Source: Bryobacterales bacterium
GTDB lineage: Bacteria; Acidobacteriota; Terriglobia; Bryobacterales; Bryobacteraceae
Assembly (NCBI GenBank): GCA_016716385.1
Contig: JADJWL010000027.1
Span: forward strand, 62,001-126,000
DNA length: 64,000 nucleotides
Direction of reading: 5' to 3'
The stretch's first letter is position 1; every line of letters starts with the position of its first letter. The notes under the pieces were generated by a model. It was not told the DNA's origin. It ran no database searches and saw only the letters and a list, made by a program, of their open reading frames with translations. Of the stretch, positions 17,716 through 25,152 are shown in pieces. Both the position numbers and the translations under genes were made by a program.

Positions 17716-18065
17716 AAGGACACGGAACCGGAACCTCATTTCGCTCATCTCAGTAAGTGACGGCCATGTCTGCGGCGTTGATCCTTCTCCTTGTGTGGGC
17801 ATGGCCGTCGCCCGCCGTGGAGCCAGCGAGTCCGCCTCCGGCTTGCTGGCTCCGCGGCGCAGCATCAACCTGTGAGACCGCATGGCTCCTGCGGTCTAAT
17901 ACCACGTGGTCCGAGTGGCAGATCCGGACGGGCAGAAATGGCACGCTCCCCGCTCTTCAAGCTCAGAACTGACCGTGCAGATTGAATCAGTAAAATCGGG
18001 TCTGTCCCCCTTTTCGGACGCTCCAAATTCACGGGCATCGAAGCACCTGCACGTCGTGGGTGTGG
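17716..18065. other. 350-base gap with two hairpins and one copy of the 11-mer repeat
   Basis: Between the VWFA gene and the convergent glycosylase gene. It holds an inverted repeat AGCCAGC/GCTGGCT (17821-17827 with 17845-17851), a perfect 8-bp hairpin AGACCGCA, loop TGGCTCC, TGCGGTCT (17875-17897) without a T-run, and GGGTCTGTCCC at 17998-18008. A 69-codon reading frame from ATG 17766 has a signal-like start but runs through both hairpins and is not convincing. I see no RNA gene. Confidence 0.6.
17998..18008 (+). repeat. Dispersed 11-mer GGGTCTGTCCC, copy 1 (intergenic)
   Basis: Exact copy on the plus strand in the gap upstream of the glycosylase stop; the only intergenic copy among seven exact ones in the window. 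Confidence 0.6.
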
Positions 18066-18665
18066 CTATAGAGCTGCGGGACCGTCCAGACTGCGCCACA
18101 GGTACCAGCAGGCAACCGACCGCCAGGGCCGCCACGGCGCCGCAATCGTTTCCATCCGGGGCGCGTCGGGCGGCGCGTCCAGGCCGTACAGCCGCTGCAT
18201 CGCGTTCCGGACGCCCAGATCCGCCACGGGCAGCACATCCCGACGGCGCAAGGCAAAGATCAGGAACATCTGCGCGGTCCACACGCCGACGCCCCGCACC
18301 GCGGTCAGCCGCGCAATCACCGTCTCGTCATCCAGTGCCGGCAGTTCTCCGAACCGCAGGCTGCCCTCGGCCGTGCGTCTCGCCAAGTCCCGCACGTAGC
18401 TGGTCTTCTGCGACGAGAGGCCCAGGCTCCGCAGCCGCGCCTCGTCCAAGGCCAGGACCGCGTCCGGCGTCACACCGCCGGTCGCCTCCTCCAGACGGCC
18501 GTAAATCGTTCCCGCCGCCTTGCCGCTCAACTGCTGGTAGACGATCGACCGCGCCAGCGTTGCAAACTGAGGCTCGCGATACTCGATCCGGTATGGCCCG
18601 ACCACCTGCACCAGCTTGGCTAGCAGGGGATCGGCCTTCTTCAAATGATTCACGGCAATTCGCAT
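18066..18665 (-). CDS. HhH-GPD family DNA glycosylase (3-methyladenine glycosylase II-like)
   Basis: 199 residues from the ATG at 18665 (MRIAVNHLKKADPLL). The helix-hairpin-helix/GPD fold is clear: LARSIVYQQLSGKAA, then LTAVRGVGVWTAQMFLIFAL (the HhH with its Gly-rich turn) and LPVADLGVRNAMQRLYG, whose Asp is the catalytic residue of AlkA-type enzymes. These excise alkylated bases such as 3-methyladenine to start base-excision repair in the cytoplasm. It lacks the N-terminal beta domain of E. coli AlkA and belongs to the shorter form found in many bacteria. Divergent from the second VWFA gene with a 61-base gap. The C-terminus (PWRPWRSVACWYLWRSLD) is typical. Confidence 0.9.
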   Translation of the reverse strand: MRIAVNHLKKADPLLAKLVQVVGPYRIEYREPQFATLARSIVYQQLSGKAAGTIYGRLEEATGGVTPDAVLALDEARLRSLGLSSQKTSYVRDLARRTAEGSLRFGELPALDDETVIARLTAVRGVGVWTAQMFLIFALRRRDVLPVADLGVRNAMQRLYGLDAPPDAPRMETIAAPWRPWRSVACWYLWRSLDGPAAL

Positions 18666-18726
18666 TGTGTTGAAACAGCGGAGTTCCAGCCGCCGTCCCA
18701 ACCAGTGTAAGGTGGGAAGGACGCCG

Positions 18727-19698
18727 ATGAAATCCCTTTTTGGACTCGCCGCTGCGGCCCTGGTAGCCGGCGCGCTCTGGTCGCAGCAGCCCAAAGCGCA
18801 AGACGAAGAACCCCTGTCGACCATTCAGGTGGATGTCGACGTCGTCAGTCTTCTCTGTTCCGTCCGCGACAAACGGGGCGGACTCATCGGAAACCTGACG
18901 GCGGAAGATTTCGAGGTGTTCGAAGAAGGCAAGCGCCAGGACATCAAGTACTTCACTCGCGAAACGGACCTCCCCCTCACCATCGGTCTCCTGGTCGATG
19001 TCAGCGGCAGCCAGGCCAGCCTGATCGAAGAGGAGCGCCGCGCCGCCGACCAGTTCTTCCGCGAGGTCTTGCGGAAAAAAGACATGGCCTTCCTCATCAG
19101 CTTCGGCGCCGACTCCGAACTGCTCCAGGACCTGACGCAATCCACCGCCCTGCTCCGCGAAGGCCTGGATAAGCTGCGCCTGAACACACCGGTCGGCGGG
19201 TTGCATCCCGGGCCGGTCCCCACTGCGAACAGCATGCGCGGCACCGTGCTCTACGAAGCGGTCATGCTCGCCGCGGAAGAGCGTCTGCGTTCGGAAGCGG
19301 GACGCAAAGCGATCATCGTCATCACAGACGGCGTGGATGTCGGAAGCCGCGTCAAGCTGGAACGGGCCATCGAGGCGGCCCAGAAGGCCGATGCGATCAT
19401 CTACGCCATCTATTACGTCGACCCGCGCGCCTACCATGGCGCCGGTTACGGGTACAGCGATTCAGCCATCAAGAAGATGGCCGAGCAGACCGGCGGCCGG
19501 GTTCTCCGTGTCTCAAGGAAGAACACGTTGAGCGATCTCTTCCGCGAGATTCAGGACGAAATGCGCAGCCAGTATTCAGTCGCCTACACGCCTTCCGAAC
19601 CCGGCCAGTCCGGAGAATTCCGCAAACTGGACGTGCGCGCCAAGGATAAGAAGCTGAAGGTGCACGCGCGCCAGGGATACTACGTCGCCAGCCGCTGA
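18727..19698 (+). CDS. Secreted VWFA-related acidobacterial protein
   Basis: 323 residues starting at ATG 18727, with a GGTGGGAAGG Shine-Dalgarno upstream and a signal peptide. After it comes the conserved Acidobacteria VWFA module (TIQVDVDVVSLLCSVRDKRG, LTAEDFEVFEEGKRQ), then the A domain with an intact metal-site motif DVSGS, IISFG-like central strand and AIIVITDGVDVGS. The C-terminal part (YSVAYTPSEPGQSGEFRKLDVRA, GYYVAS) is diagnostic for this family. Known only as a large acidobacterial family; probably periplasmic adhesion or complex assembly. Its last 19 bases overlap the convergent reductase gene. In contrast to the first VWFA protein, the metal site here is complete. Confidence 0.88.
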   Translation: MKSLFGLAAAALVAGALWSQQPKAQDEEPLSTIQVDVDVVSLLCSVRDKRGGLIGNLTAEDFEVFEEGKRQDIKYFTRETDLPLTIGLLVDVSGSQASLIEEERRAADQFFREVLRKKDMAFLISFGADSELLQDLTQSTALLREGLDKLRLNTPVGGLHPGPVPTANSMRGTVLYEAVMLAAEERLRSEAGRKAIIVITDGVDVGSRVKLERAIEAAQKADAIIYAIYYVDPRAYHGAGYGYSDSAIKKMAEQTGGRVLRVSRKNTLSDLFREIQDEMRSQYSVAYTPSEPGQSGEFRKLDVRAKDKKLKVHARQGYYVASR

Positions 19699-20555
19699 CG
19701 CTCCTCCAGGTAGAGCCGGACGGCTTCTTCGAGAGGCGGAAACGGGCGGATCCCCAGCGATTCCATCTTCGCGTTGGACAACGCGGAGTAGGCCGGCCGC
19801 CGTGCCGCCGTGCGGTACTCCCGCTCATTGGTCGGGCACAGTTCCGGCGTCAGGCCGGCGAGCCGGAAGATCATCTCCGCGTAACGGAACCAGGAGATCG
19901 CCGTGCCGCCTCCGGCATGGAGAATTCCGCTGTGTCCCGCTTCGACGAGGTCGGCGGTCCGTTCCGCCAGGACCGGTGCGTAGGTGGGAGACGCGAAGTG
20001 ATCCTCCACCACCCGGATCGGCTTGCCGGACTGCGCCAGCCGCAGCATCAACTCGACGAAGTTTCCCCGCGCCGTCCGCAGCCCTCCCGGCCCGAAAACG
20101 CCGGACGTTCGCAAGATGAGGGGCGCATCCAGGTACGCCAGCGCGCAGAACTCGCCCGCCAGCTTCGAAAGAGCATACGCTCCGAGCGGGTGCGGCGGAT
20201 CGTCTTCCGTATAGGGCCGGCCGGCCGTGCCGTCAAAGACGTAATCGGTGGAGAAGTGTACGAGCCGGGCGTCGATCTGCCGGCACGCCAGCGCAAGGTT
20301 ACGGACGCCGAAGGCGTTGGCCTGGTAGGCCGCCTGCGGTTCGCGCTCGGCCACATCCACCTGGTTGTAAGCGGCGGAATTGAGCACCACCTGCGGATCG
20401 ATCCGGGCCAGAAGCTGCTCGATCCGGCCGCCGTCGGTGATGTCGGCCTCGGACCGTTCGAACGCATCCACCTGGTAGCCACGCTCCGTGAAGACACGGA
20501 CCAACTCCACTCCGAGCTGGCCGGAGCCGCCGAATACCACCGCTTTTTTCGCCAT
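19680..20555 (-). CDS. NAD(P)-dependent sugar-nucleotide reductase of the RmlD (dTDP-4-dehydrorhamnose reductase) family
   Basis: 291 residues from ATG 20555. The N-terminal Rossmann motif is VFGGSGQLG. NSAAYNQVDVAE and VHFSTDYVFDG are classic RmlD signatures, and YALSKLAGE supplies the YxxxK catalytic pair of extended short-chain dehydrogenases. VFGPGG and NFVELMLRLA follow in the right order. RmlD reduces dTDP-4-dehydrorhamnose in rhamnose synthesis; the rmlABC genes are not nearby, so the true substrate could be another nucleotide sugar. Convergent with the VWFA gene, overlapping its end by 19 bases. Likely contributes to cell-surface polysaccharide. Confidence 0.9.
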   Translation of the reverse strand: MAKKAVVFGGSGQLGVELVRVFTERGYQVDAFERSEADITDGGRIEQLLARIDPQVVLNSAAYNQVDVAEREPQAAYQANAFGVRNLALACRQIDARLVHFSTDYVFDGTAGRPYTEDDPPHPLGAYALSKLAGEFCALAYLDAPLILRTSGVFGPGGLRTARGNFVELMLRLAQSGKPIRVVEDHFASPTYAPVLAERTADLVEAGHSGILHAGGGTAISWFRYAEMIFRLAGLTPELCPTNEREYRTAARRPAYSALSNAKMESLGIRPFPPLEEAVRLYLEERQRLAT

Positions 20556-20604
20556 ACGTGTTTCGCAGAGACCCGAAGACCATGATGGCACAGCGGGCGG
20601 CGGA

Positions 20605-20886
20605 TCAGGCGTCGTCGAGGAAACGCCGCGCCATCGCCGCCAGGGCCGCTGTATGCCGCAGCACCTGCTCCACCTCGAGCGTGACGTCGAACGCGCCGCG
20701 GCTGCCGGCGCAGGCCACGACTTCGCCCAGCAGCAGCGTATCGGGAAGCGCAATCCGGACCGCGGACCCCGGCGGGACGCGCCGGCCGAGGCGGAGGCGC
20801 ACATCCCTGCCTTCGCAAGCCGTGATCGCACAGGGGAGAGTTTCCCGGTATGTTCCGAGGATTGTCAATTCAGCGGCCGTTTCCAT
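20605..20886 (-). CDS. PilZ-like small protein lacking the c-di-GMP motif
   Basis: 93 residues, predominantly beta. The pattern (CAITACEGRDVRLRLGRRVPPGSAVRIALPDTLLLGEVVAC) follows the six-stranded barrel of PilZ domains as found in acidobacterial single-domain proteins. The two usual c-di-GMP signatures, RxxxR and D/NxSxxG, are not present, so nucleotide binding is doubtful. It lies between the RmlD-like gene and a zinc-ribbon protein on the same strand. A similar protein is encoded at 40781-41092. Function unknown. Confidence 0.6.
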   Translation of the reverse strand: METAAELTILGTYRETLPCAITACEGRDVRLRLGRRVPPGSAVRIALPDTLLLGEVVACAGSRGAFDVTLEVEQVLRHTAALAAMARRFLDDA

Positions 20887-20945
20887 CGTCCGGTTCCAAC
20901 CAGACTTATCGGCCTGATCGAACCTGCGACGAGTGGAAATCGGCG

Positions 20946-21329
20946 TCAGCGGTCGAAGAACACGAGCCAGACCAGCAACAGAGAGAGAACCAGGAGAAGC
21001 AATCCAAGGACGCGGACGGCGCGAGTCGATGCCGCCGCCGCTGCCGGCGACACCTCAACCGGAAGGCTGCGCAGAGCCCGCGCCAGTTCTTTCCGTCCGC
21101 GGCTGTCGGCGATGATCACCGTTGCCGAATTAAAGCCGGTCGTCGACTGGATCAGCCGGTCGCGCAGTTCCTCCGGCACTTCATCCACTGACCGGTACAC
21201 GTTGTGTCCACTGCCCGCCGCGATCAGGATGGCCGATGTCTTGACGACACCGGTCGCACCTGTTCCGCACTCCGGGCAAACCGCCGTTGCCGATTCGCCG
21301 AGATCCTTGCCGCACGCCGGACAGACCAT
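20946..21329 (-). CDS. Zinc-ribbon protein with C-terminal membrane anchor
   Basis: 127 residues from ATG 21329, with GGGAGG upstream. The N-terminus is a double CxxC zinc ribbon (CPACGKDLGESATAVCPECG). The middle part (VYRSVDEVPEELRDRLIQ) looks like a short helical segment seen with regulatory ribbons, followed by SATVIIADSRGRKEL. The C-terminus is one transmembrane helix (about residues 103-123; VLGLLLLVLSLLLVWLVFF), leaving the ribbon in the cytoplasm. It may sense or recruit a partner at the membrane. Adjacent to the LysR gene (16-base gap), so the two may be co-transcribed from the promoter at 22312-22340. Confidence 0.75.
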   Translation of the reverse strand: MVCPACGKDLGESATAVCPECGTGATGVVKTSAILIAAGSGHNVYRSVDEVPEELRDRLIQSTTGFNSATVIIADSRGRKELARALRSLPVEVSPAAAAASTRAVRVLGLLLLVLSLLLVWLVFFDR

Positions 21330-21345
21330 GGTATTGCCTCCCTGA

Positions 21346-22275
21346 TTATCCCTCGGATAGACCGATTCCGGCCAGAACCGCTGCCTCCTGGCCGTCTCCC
21401 ACATGCGCCAGCGTGACCTGGATGAACCCGAGCGCCGCCTTCGACAACGCTTTGTCCTTCCTGTAGACCAGGCCCAGCCGCCGGATCATCGGCTCTGGCG
21501 CCAGCGACACTGCTTCCAACCGGCCTGACTCCACCTCCTCGCGGCAGTTAGACGCCGCAAGAAAAGAGAGTCCAAGACCCGCCACCACGAAGCGCTTCAT
21601 CATCTCGGTCGAGTCCAGTTCCATCGACACCGAGATCTGATCCTCCACCAGTTCCAGCCAGTGGTCGAGCCGGGTCCGCGTCGTCCCCTGCTTGGGCATG
21701 AGCAGGAGTTGGCCGACCAGGTCCCCGGCGCGGACGCTCTTCCGCTTCCCCAGCGGATGCCGGGGCGGCACGATCAGGCACACTTCGTCACGGTGGATGA
21801 CGACCACCTGCAGGCGCTTCTCCTCAACCGGCAGTTGCGTGAAGCCGAAGTCCGCCGTATTGTCGAGCACGGCCTCCACCACGCGCGCCCCATACGACCG
21901 GTCTACAAGCAGTTGGACCGCCGGAAACAGCTTCTTGTACTCCCCGAACACGCGGGGCAGGACATGGATGCAGGTGGCTTCGTTGGCCGCGATCACCAGC
22001 GACCCGCGGGGGTTCTGCTCCAGTTCGTTGATGCTGTCCTGCAACTGCCTGCGCAGATCGAGGATCCTGGCCGCGTACTCGCCGAAGATGCGCCCCGCCG
22101 GGGTCAGCGTGATCTTGCTCCCAAACCGCTCGAACAGCGGCGCCTTCAGCTCCTGTTCCAGTTGGCGCACCTGCGCCGAAATCGCCGGCTGGGTCCGGAA
22201 ACACGTCTGCGCAGCCTTCGAGAAGCTCTTCAGACGGACGATCTCGAGGAACGTATGGAGCTGGTCCAAGTCCAT
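21346..22275 (-). CDS. LysR family transcriptional regulator
   Basis: 309 residues from ATG 22275. The winged helix-turn-helix is at residues 1-60 (LHTFLEIVRLKSFSKAAQ, QPAISAQVRQLEQELKAPLFER), followed by the linker helix and a two-lobed periplasmic-binding-type effector domain (about 90-295; GSLVIAANEATCIHVLP, VDRSYGARVVEAVLDNTADFG). The overall look resembles the CysB/CysL/CbbR group. LysR proteins usually regulate a divergent neighbour; here that is the D-2-hydroxyacid dehydrogenase operon beginning at 22523, across a 247-base gap that holds the regulator's own promoter. The target and inducer are inference. Confidence 0.93.
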   Translation of the reverse strand: MDLDQLHTFLEIVRLKSFSKAAQTCFRTQPAISAQVRQLEQELKAPLFERFGSKITLTPAGRIFGEYAARILDLRRQLQDSINELEQNPRGSLVIAANEATCIHVLPRVFGEYKKLFPAVQLLVDRSYGARVVEAVLDNTADFGFTQLPVEEKRLQVVVIHRDEVCLIVPPRHPLGKRKSVRAGDLVGQLLLMPKQGTTRTRLDHWLELVEDQISVSMELDSTEMMKRFVVAGLGLSFLAASNCREEVESGRLEAVSLAPEPMIRRLGLVYRKDKALSKAALGFIQVTLAHVGDGQEAAVLAGIGLSEG

Positions 22276-22311
22276 GGCGCTTGCCTGCCGGAAAACCCGC
22301 CAGACTAACAA

Positions 22312-22340
22312 ATTATGATCGGAAGCATAGAAATAATCAA
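22312..22340 (-). promoter_or_regulatory. Sigma-70 promoter of the LysR gene with an overlapping inverted repeat
   Basis: On the minus strand TTGATT (22340-22335), 17 bases, CATAAT (22317-22312). Start near 22305, about 30 bases before the ATG. The same stretch contains ATTAT (22312-22316) and ATAAT (22333-22337) as an interrupted inverted repeat, a possible autoregulatory site. This is the most AT-rich patch in the gap. Further along, CGCCGGCCC (22430-22438) and GGGCCGTCGGCG (22448-22459) could form a hairpin. Confidence 0.6.
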
Positions 22341-22506
22341 TTTCCGCCGGATGCCTCCCGTCTGCTGTAATGCGGTTAGAGGGTCCCAAGGCGTGCGGCC
22401 GAAGCAGTTGAGGCTGCCGTAGCGAAGGGCGCCGGCCCCATGGGGATGGGCCGTCGGCGCGTTGCCGCACCCCTTCCGGACCCAGACTTCTCCCTCAGAC
22501 AGGATG

Positions 22507-22515
22507 TGATAGGAT
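22507..22515 (+). promoter_or_regulatory. Extended -10 element before the hydroxyacid dehydrogenase gene
   Basis: TGATAGGAT, an extended -10 ending eight bases before ATG 22523, so transcription would start at about the start codon. No clear -35 lies upstream, as expected for an extended -10 promoter that may need an activator such as the divergent LysR protein. Confidence 0.35.
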
Positions 22516-22522
22516 TCGGACC

Positions 22523-23629
22523 ATGTCCCAGAGTCCCGTCTCCCGCCGGAACTTCATGGCCGCCGCCGGGGCCGTTCCGGCAGCCGCGGCCGCGTCGCGG
22601 TCGCCTGTCGTCCAAGCCCCTGTCGCGATGAGCGCCGCGGCAGCGCGTACGCCCAAGGCGCCGCTCCTGATCGTCACGCAATACCAGTTCGAACCGCACG
22701 AAATCCGGGAGATCCAGGCCGCCTGTCCGGAGACGCCCGTCACCGTCACGATCTGCTCCTCGCGGGAAGAGTTCCTGGCCAAGGTGGGCGACGCCGAAGT
22801 AGTCTACGGAACCATCAACGCCGACGGACTTCGCGCCGCGAAGAAACTGCAGTGGGTCCAGACTGGCGCGGCTGGCGTCGAGAGCCTCGACCGGGCGCTG
22901 ATGACGTCTCCCGTCGTGCTGACGAACATGGCCCGTGCATTCGCTCCCGGCATCACGGAAACCGGCATGGGCCTGCTTCTGTGCCTTACCCGCGGCATCA
23001 CCAAGTACTACATGCCGCAGTTCTACAAGCGCGAAATGAAGCCGGTCGGCACCGTCAAGTCGGACCATCACACCGAACTTGCGGGCCGGACCATGGGCAT
23101 CGTCGGCATGGGCGGCATCGGACAGTCGATCGCCCGCCGCGCCTACTACGGCTTCGACATGCGCATCGTCGGAACCGACGCCAAGCCCCTGCCCAGACCC
23201 GAGTACGTCGAGATCCTGCGCGATCCGGCTTGGTTCGAGGAAATGGTCCCGCAGGTGGATGTCCTCGTCAGCGCCGCCCCACATACGCCGCAAACCGACA
23301 AGATGTTCAACGAGAAGGTCTTCCGCAGCATGAAGAAGACCGCGTATTTTCTCGCCCTGTCGCGCGGCAAGCTGTTCGACGACATGGCTCTCGTGCGTGC
23401 GCTCAAAGAAGGCTGGATCGCCGGCGCCGGTCTCGACGTCTTCCCGCAGGAACCGCCGCCGTCCAACCACCCGATCTTCGATTGCACGAACGTCTCGATG
23501 ACCGCGCACACATCCGGTTGGAGCCCCGACCGCCAGAAGCGCCTCGTGTCGCTGTTCGCGGACAATGTCCGCCGGTACGCCAACGGCCTGCCGCTCGCGA
23601 ACGTCGTCGACAAGCAGCGCGGCTACTGA
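22523..23629 (+). CDS. D-2-hydroxyacid dehydrogenase with a Tat-like leader
   Basis: 368 residues. The N-terminus (PVSRRNFMAAAGAVPAAAAAS) is a twin-arginine signal, Arg8-Arg9, unusual for an NAD-dependent enzyme. The rest is a complete D-2-hydroxyacid dehydrogenase: MGIVGMGGIGQSIARRA is the Rossmann dinucleotide loop, LSRGKLFDD carries the catalytic Arg, DVFPQEPPP the Glu, and MTAHTSGW the His. These enzymes interconvert 2-keto and D-2-hydroxy acids. Export would place it in the periplasm as a pre-folded, cofactor-loaded protein. It is followed on the same strand by an aldo/keto reductase and MsrA with short gaps. Confidence 0.9.
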   Translation: MSQSPVSRRNFMAAAGAVPAAAAASRSPVVQAPVAMSAAAARTPKAPLLIVTQYQFEPHEIREIQAACPETPVTVTICSSREEFLAKVGDAEVVYGTINADGLRAAKKLQWVQTGAAGVESLDRALMTSPVVLTNMARAFAPGITETGMGLLLCLTRGITKYYMPQFYKREMKPVGTVKSDHHTELAGRTMGIVGMGGIGQSIARRAYYGFDMRIVGTDAKPLPRPEYVEILRDPAWFEEMVPQVDVLVSAAPHTPQTDKMFNEKVFRSMKKTAYFLALSRGKLFDDMALVRALKEGWIAGAGLDVFPQEPPPSNHPIFDCTNVSMTAHTSGWSPDRQKRLVSLFADNVRRYANGLPLANVVDKQRGY

Positions 23630-23645
23630 AGTTATCCTGGGATGG

Positions 23646-24605
23646 ATGGATCTCAGACAACTCGGGAATAGCGATCTGCGCCTGACGCCGATCGGCGTGG
23701 GAGCGTGGGCGATCGGCGGCGGCGGTTGGGCGTTCGGCTGGGGACCGCAGGACGATGAAGCCTCCATTTCCGCCATTCACGCCGCGCTCGACCACGGAAT
23801 CAACTGGATCGACACGGCCGCCGTTTACGGACTCGGCCATTCGGAAGAGATCGTCGGCCGCGCCATCGCCGGAAGAGCCAACAAACCGTACGTCTTCACC
23901 AAGTGTGAGCGCATCTGGAATGATGAGGGGGTGATCGGCAAGAGCCTGAAGCGCGAGTCGATCCGCCGCGAAGTGGATGCCAGCCTGCGCCGCCTGCAGG
24001 TCGACGTCATCGATCTCTACCAGATTCACTGGCCCGAACCGGACGAGGATATCGAGGAAGGCTGGCGGGCGATGGAAGAACTGCGCAAAGAAGGGAAGGT
24101 TCGGTCTATCGGCGTCTCGAACTTCAGCGCCAGCCAGTTGCGCCGTGTCCATGCCATCGCTCCCGTCACTTCGTTGCAGCCGCCGTACTCCATGCTGTCG
24201 CGCGAGGTGGAGCAGGAGATTCTGCCCGCCGCCATGCAGGCGGGGATCGGCGTCCTCGCGTATTCCCCCATGCAGAACGGCCTGCTCAGCGGCCGCATGA
24301 CCAGGGAACGGGTTGCGGCGTTTCCCGAAGATGATTTCCGCCGCCGGAAGCCGCACTTTCAGGAGCCCAGCCTAAGCCGGAATCTGGCGGTCGCGGAGCG
24401 GCTCAAGGAGATTGGCGCACGCCACGGCCGCTTGGCCGGCGAAGTCGCCATCGCCTGGACCCTGCGTCATCCCGCGGTGACGGCGGCCATCGTGGGGATG
24501 CGCTCCGCCGCCCAGGTCGAGGGCGTGATCGGAGCGCTGACGTTCCGGCTTTCGGACGCCGAGACAGTGGAGATTGAGGACTTCCTGGAGAAAGGTAAGG
24601 CCTAA
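23646..24605 (+). CDS. Aldo/keto reductase
   Basis: 319 residues from ATG 23646 (MDLRQLGNSDLRLTPIG); another ATG four bases earlier is out of frame. TIM-barrel aldo/keto reductase with the catalytic tetrad visible: Asp in WIDTAAVYGLG, Tyr in the same motif, Lys in FTKCERIW, and His in YQIHWPEPD. The GVSNFSASQL and late NADP-binding segment (AIVGMRSAAQV) are typical of the AKR family that reduces sugar or aldehyde carbonyls with NADPH in the cytoplasm. The substrate is unknown. It sits 16 bases after the hydroxyacid dehydrogenase and one base before MsrA, so these form an operon. Confidence 0.92.
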   Translation: MDLRQLGNSDLRLTPIGVGAWAIGGGGWAFGWGPQDDEASISAIHAALDHGINWIDTAAVYGLGHSEEIVGRAIAGRANKPYVFTKCERIWNDEGVIGKSLKRESIRREVDASLRRLQVDVIDLYQIHWPEPDEDIEEGWRAMEELRKEGKVRSIGVSNFSASQLRRVHAIAPVTSLQPPYSMLSREVEQEILPAAMQAGIGVLAYSPMQNGLLSGRMTRERVAAFPEDDFRRRKPHFQEPSLSRNLAVAERLKEIGARHGRLAGEVAIAWTLRHPAVTAAIVGMRSAAQVEGVIGALTFRLSDAETVEIEDFLEKGKA

Positions 24606-24606
24606 C

Positions 24607-25152
24607 ATGGCGGAATTCGAAAAAGCGACGCTGGGCGGCGGGTGCTTCTGGTGCCTGGAAGCCGTCTACGACGAGATGGAAGGCGTCGTCTCCGTCGAAT
24701 CGGGCTACACGGGCGGGCACGTCCGGAACCCGACGTACCGGGCCGTCTGTGGCGGCGATACAGGGCACGTCGAAGTCGTGCAGGTGACCTTCGATCCTGC
24801 CATCACCTCGTACCGCGACATCCTCGAGGTCTTCTTTGCGATTCACGACCCGACCACGCCCGACCGCCAGGGCAACGACTCCGGGCCGCAATACCGCTCA
24901 GCGATCTTCTATCACTCCGATCCGCAGCGCGTCGAAGCCGAGCGCATCATTTCCGAGCTCGGCGCATCGGGCGCGTGGCCGGACCCGATCGTGACCGAGG
25001 TCCGGCCGGCCGAAGAGTTCTGGATCGCCGAAGACTACCACCAGGAGTACTTCCGCAATAATCCGGCGCAACCCTACTGCCTGTTCGTCGTCTCACCGAA
25101 AGTGGCGAAGTTCCGCGAGAAGCTCGCGGCCAGGCGCAAGCAGCGGGCTTAA
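24607..25152 (+). CDS. msrA: Peptide-methionine (S)-S-oxide reductase MsrA
   Basis: 181 residues, the usual length. The active site GGCFWCLE has its catalytic Cys at residue 13, and the Cys at 16 is the GCFWC second cysteine. GYTGGHVRNPTYRAVCGGDTGHVEVVQV and HDPTTPDRQGNDSGPQYRS are hallmark MsrA blocks. The enzyme reduces methionine-S-sulfoxide in oxidised proteins using thioredoxin. No signal peptide, so cytoplasmic. It ends in a 4-base overlap with the convergent SMP-30-like gene. MsrB is not in the window. Confidence 0.96.
   Translation: MAEFEKATLGGGCFWCLEAVYDEMEGVVSVESGYTGGHVRNPTYRAVCGGDTGHVEVVQVTFDPAITSYRDILEVFFAIHDPTTPDRQGNDSGPQYRSAIFYHSDPQRVEAERIISELGASGAWPDPIVTEVRPAEEFWIAEDYHQEYFRNNPAQPYCLFVVSPKVAKFREKLAARRKQRA

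Noticed and set aside
17766..17972. 69-codon plus-strand frame with a signal-peptide-like start
   Set aside because: No Shine-Dalgarno, runs through two hairpins, low-complexity composition after the leader; coding is not supported.
19680..20831. Longer start for the RmlD-like protein, upstream of 20555
   Set aside because: The added N-terminal residues are the out-of-frame reading of the PilZ-like gene; MAKKAVVFGGSGQLG is the normal family start.
22430..22459. GC-rich hairpin between the LysR and dehydrogenase genes as a terminator
   Set aside because: No following T-run, and neither gene ends there; both start on either side.
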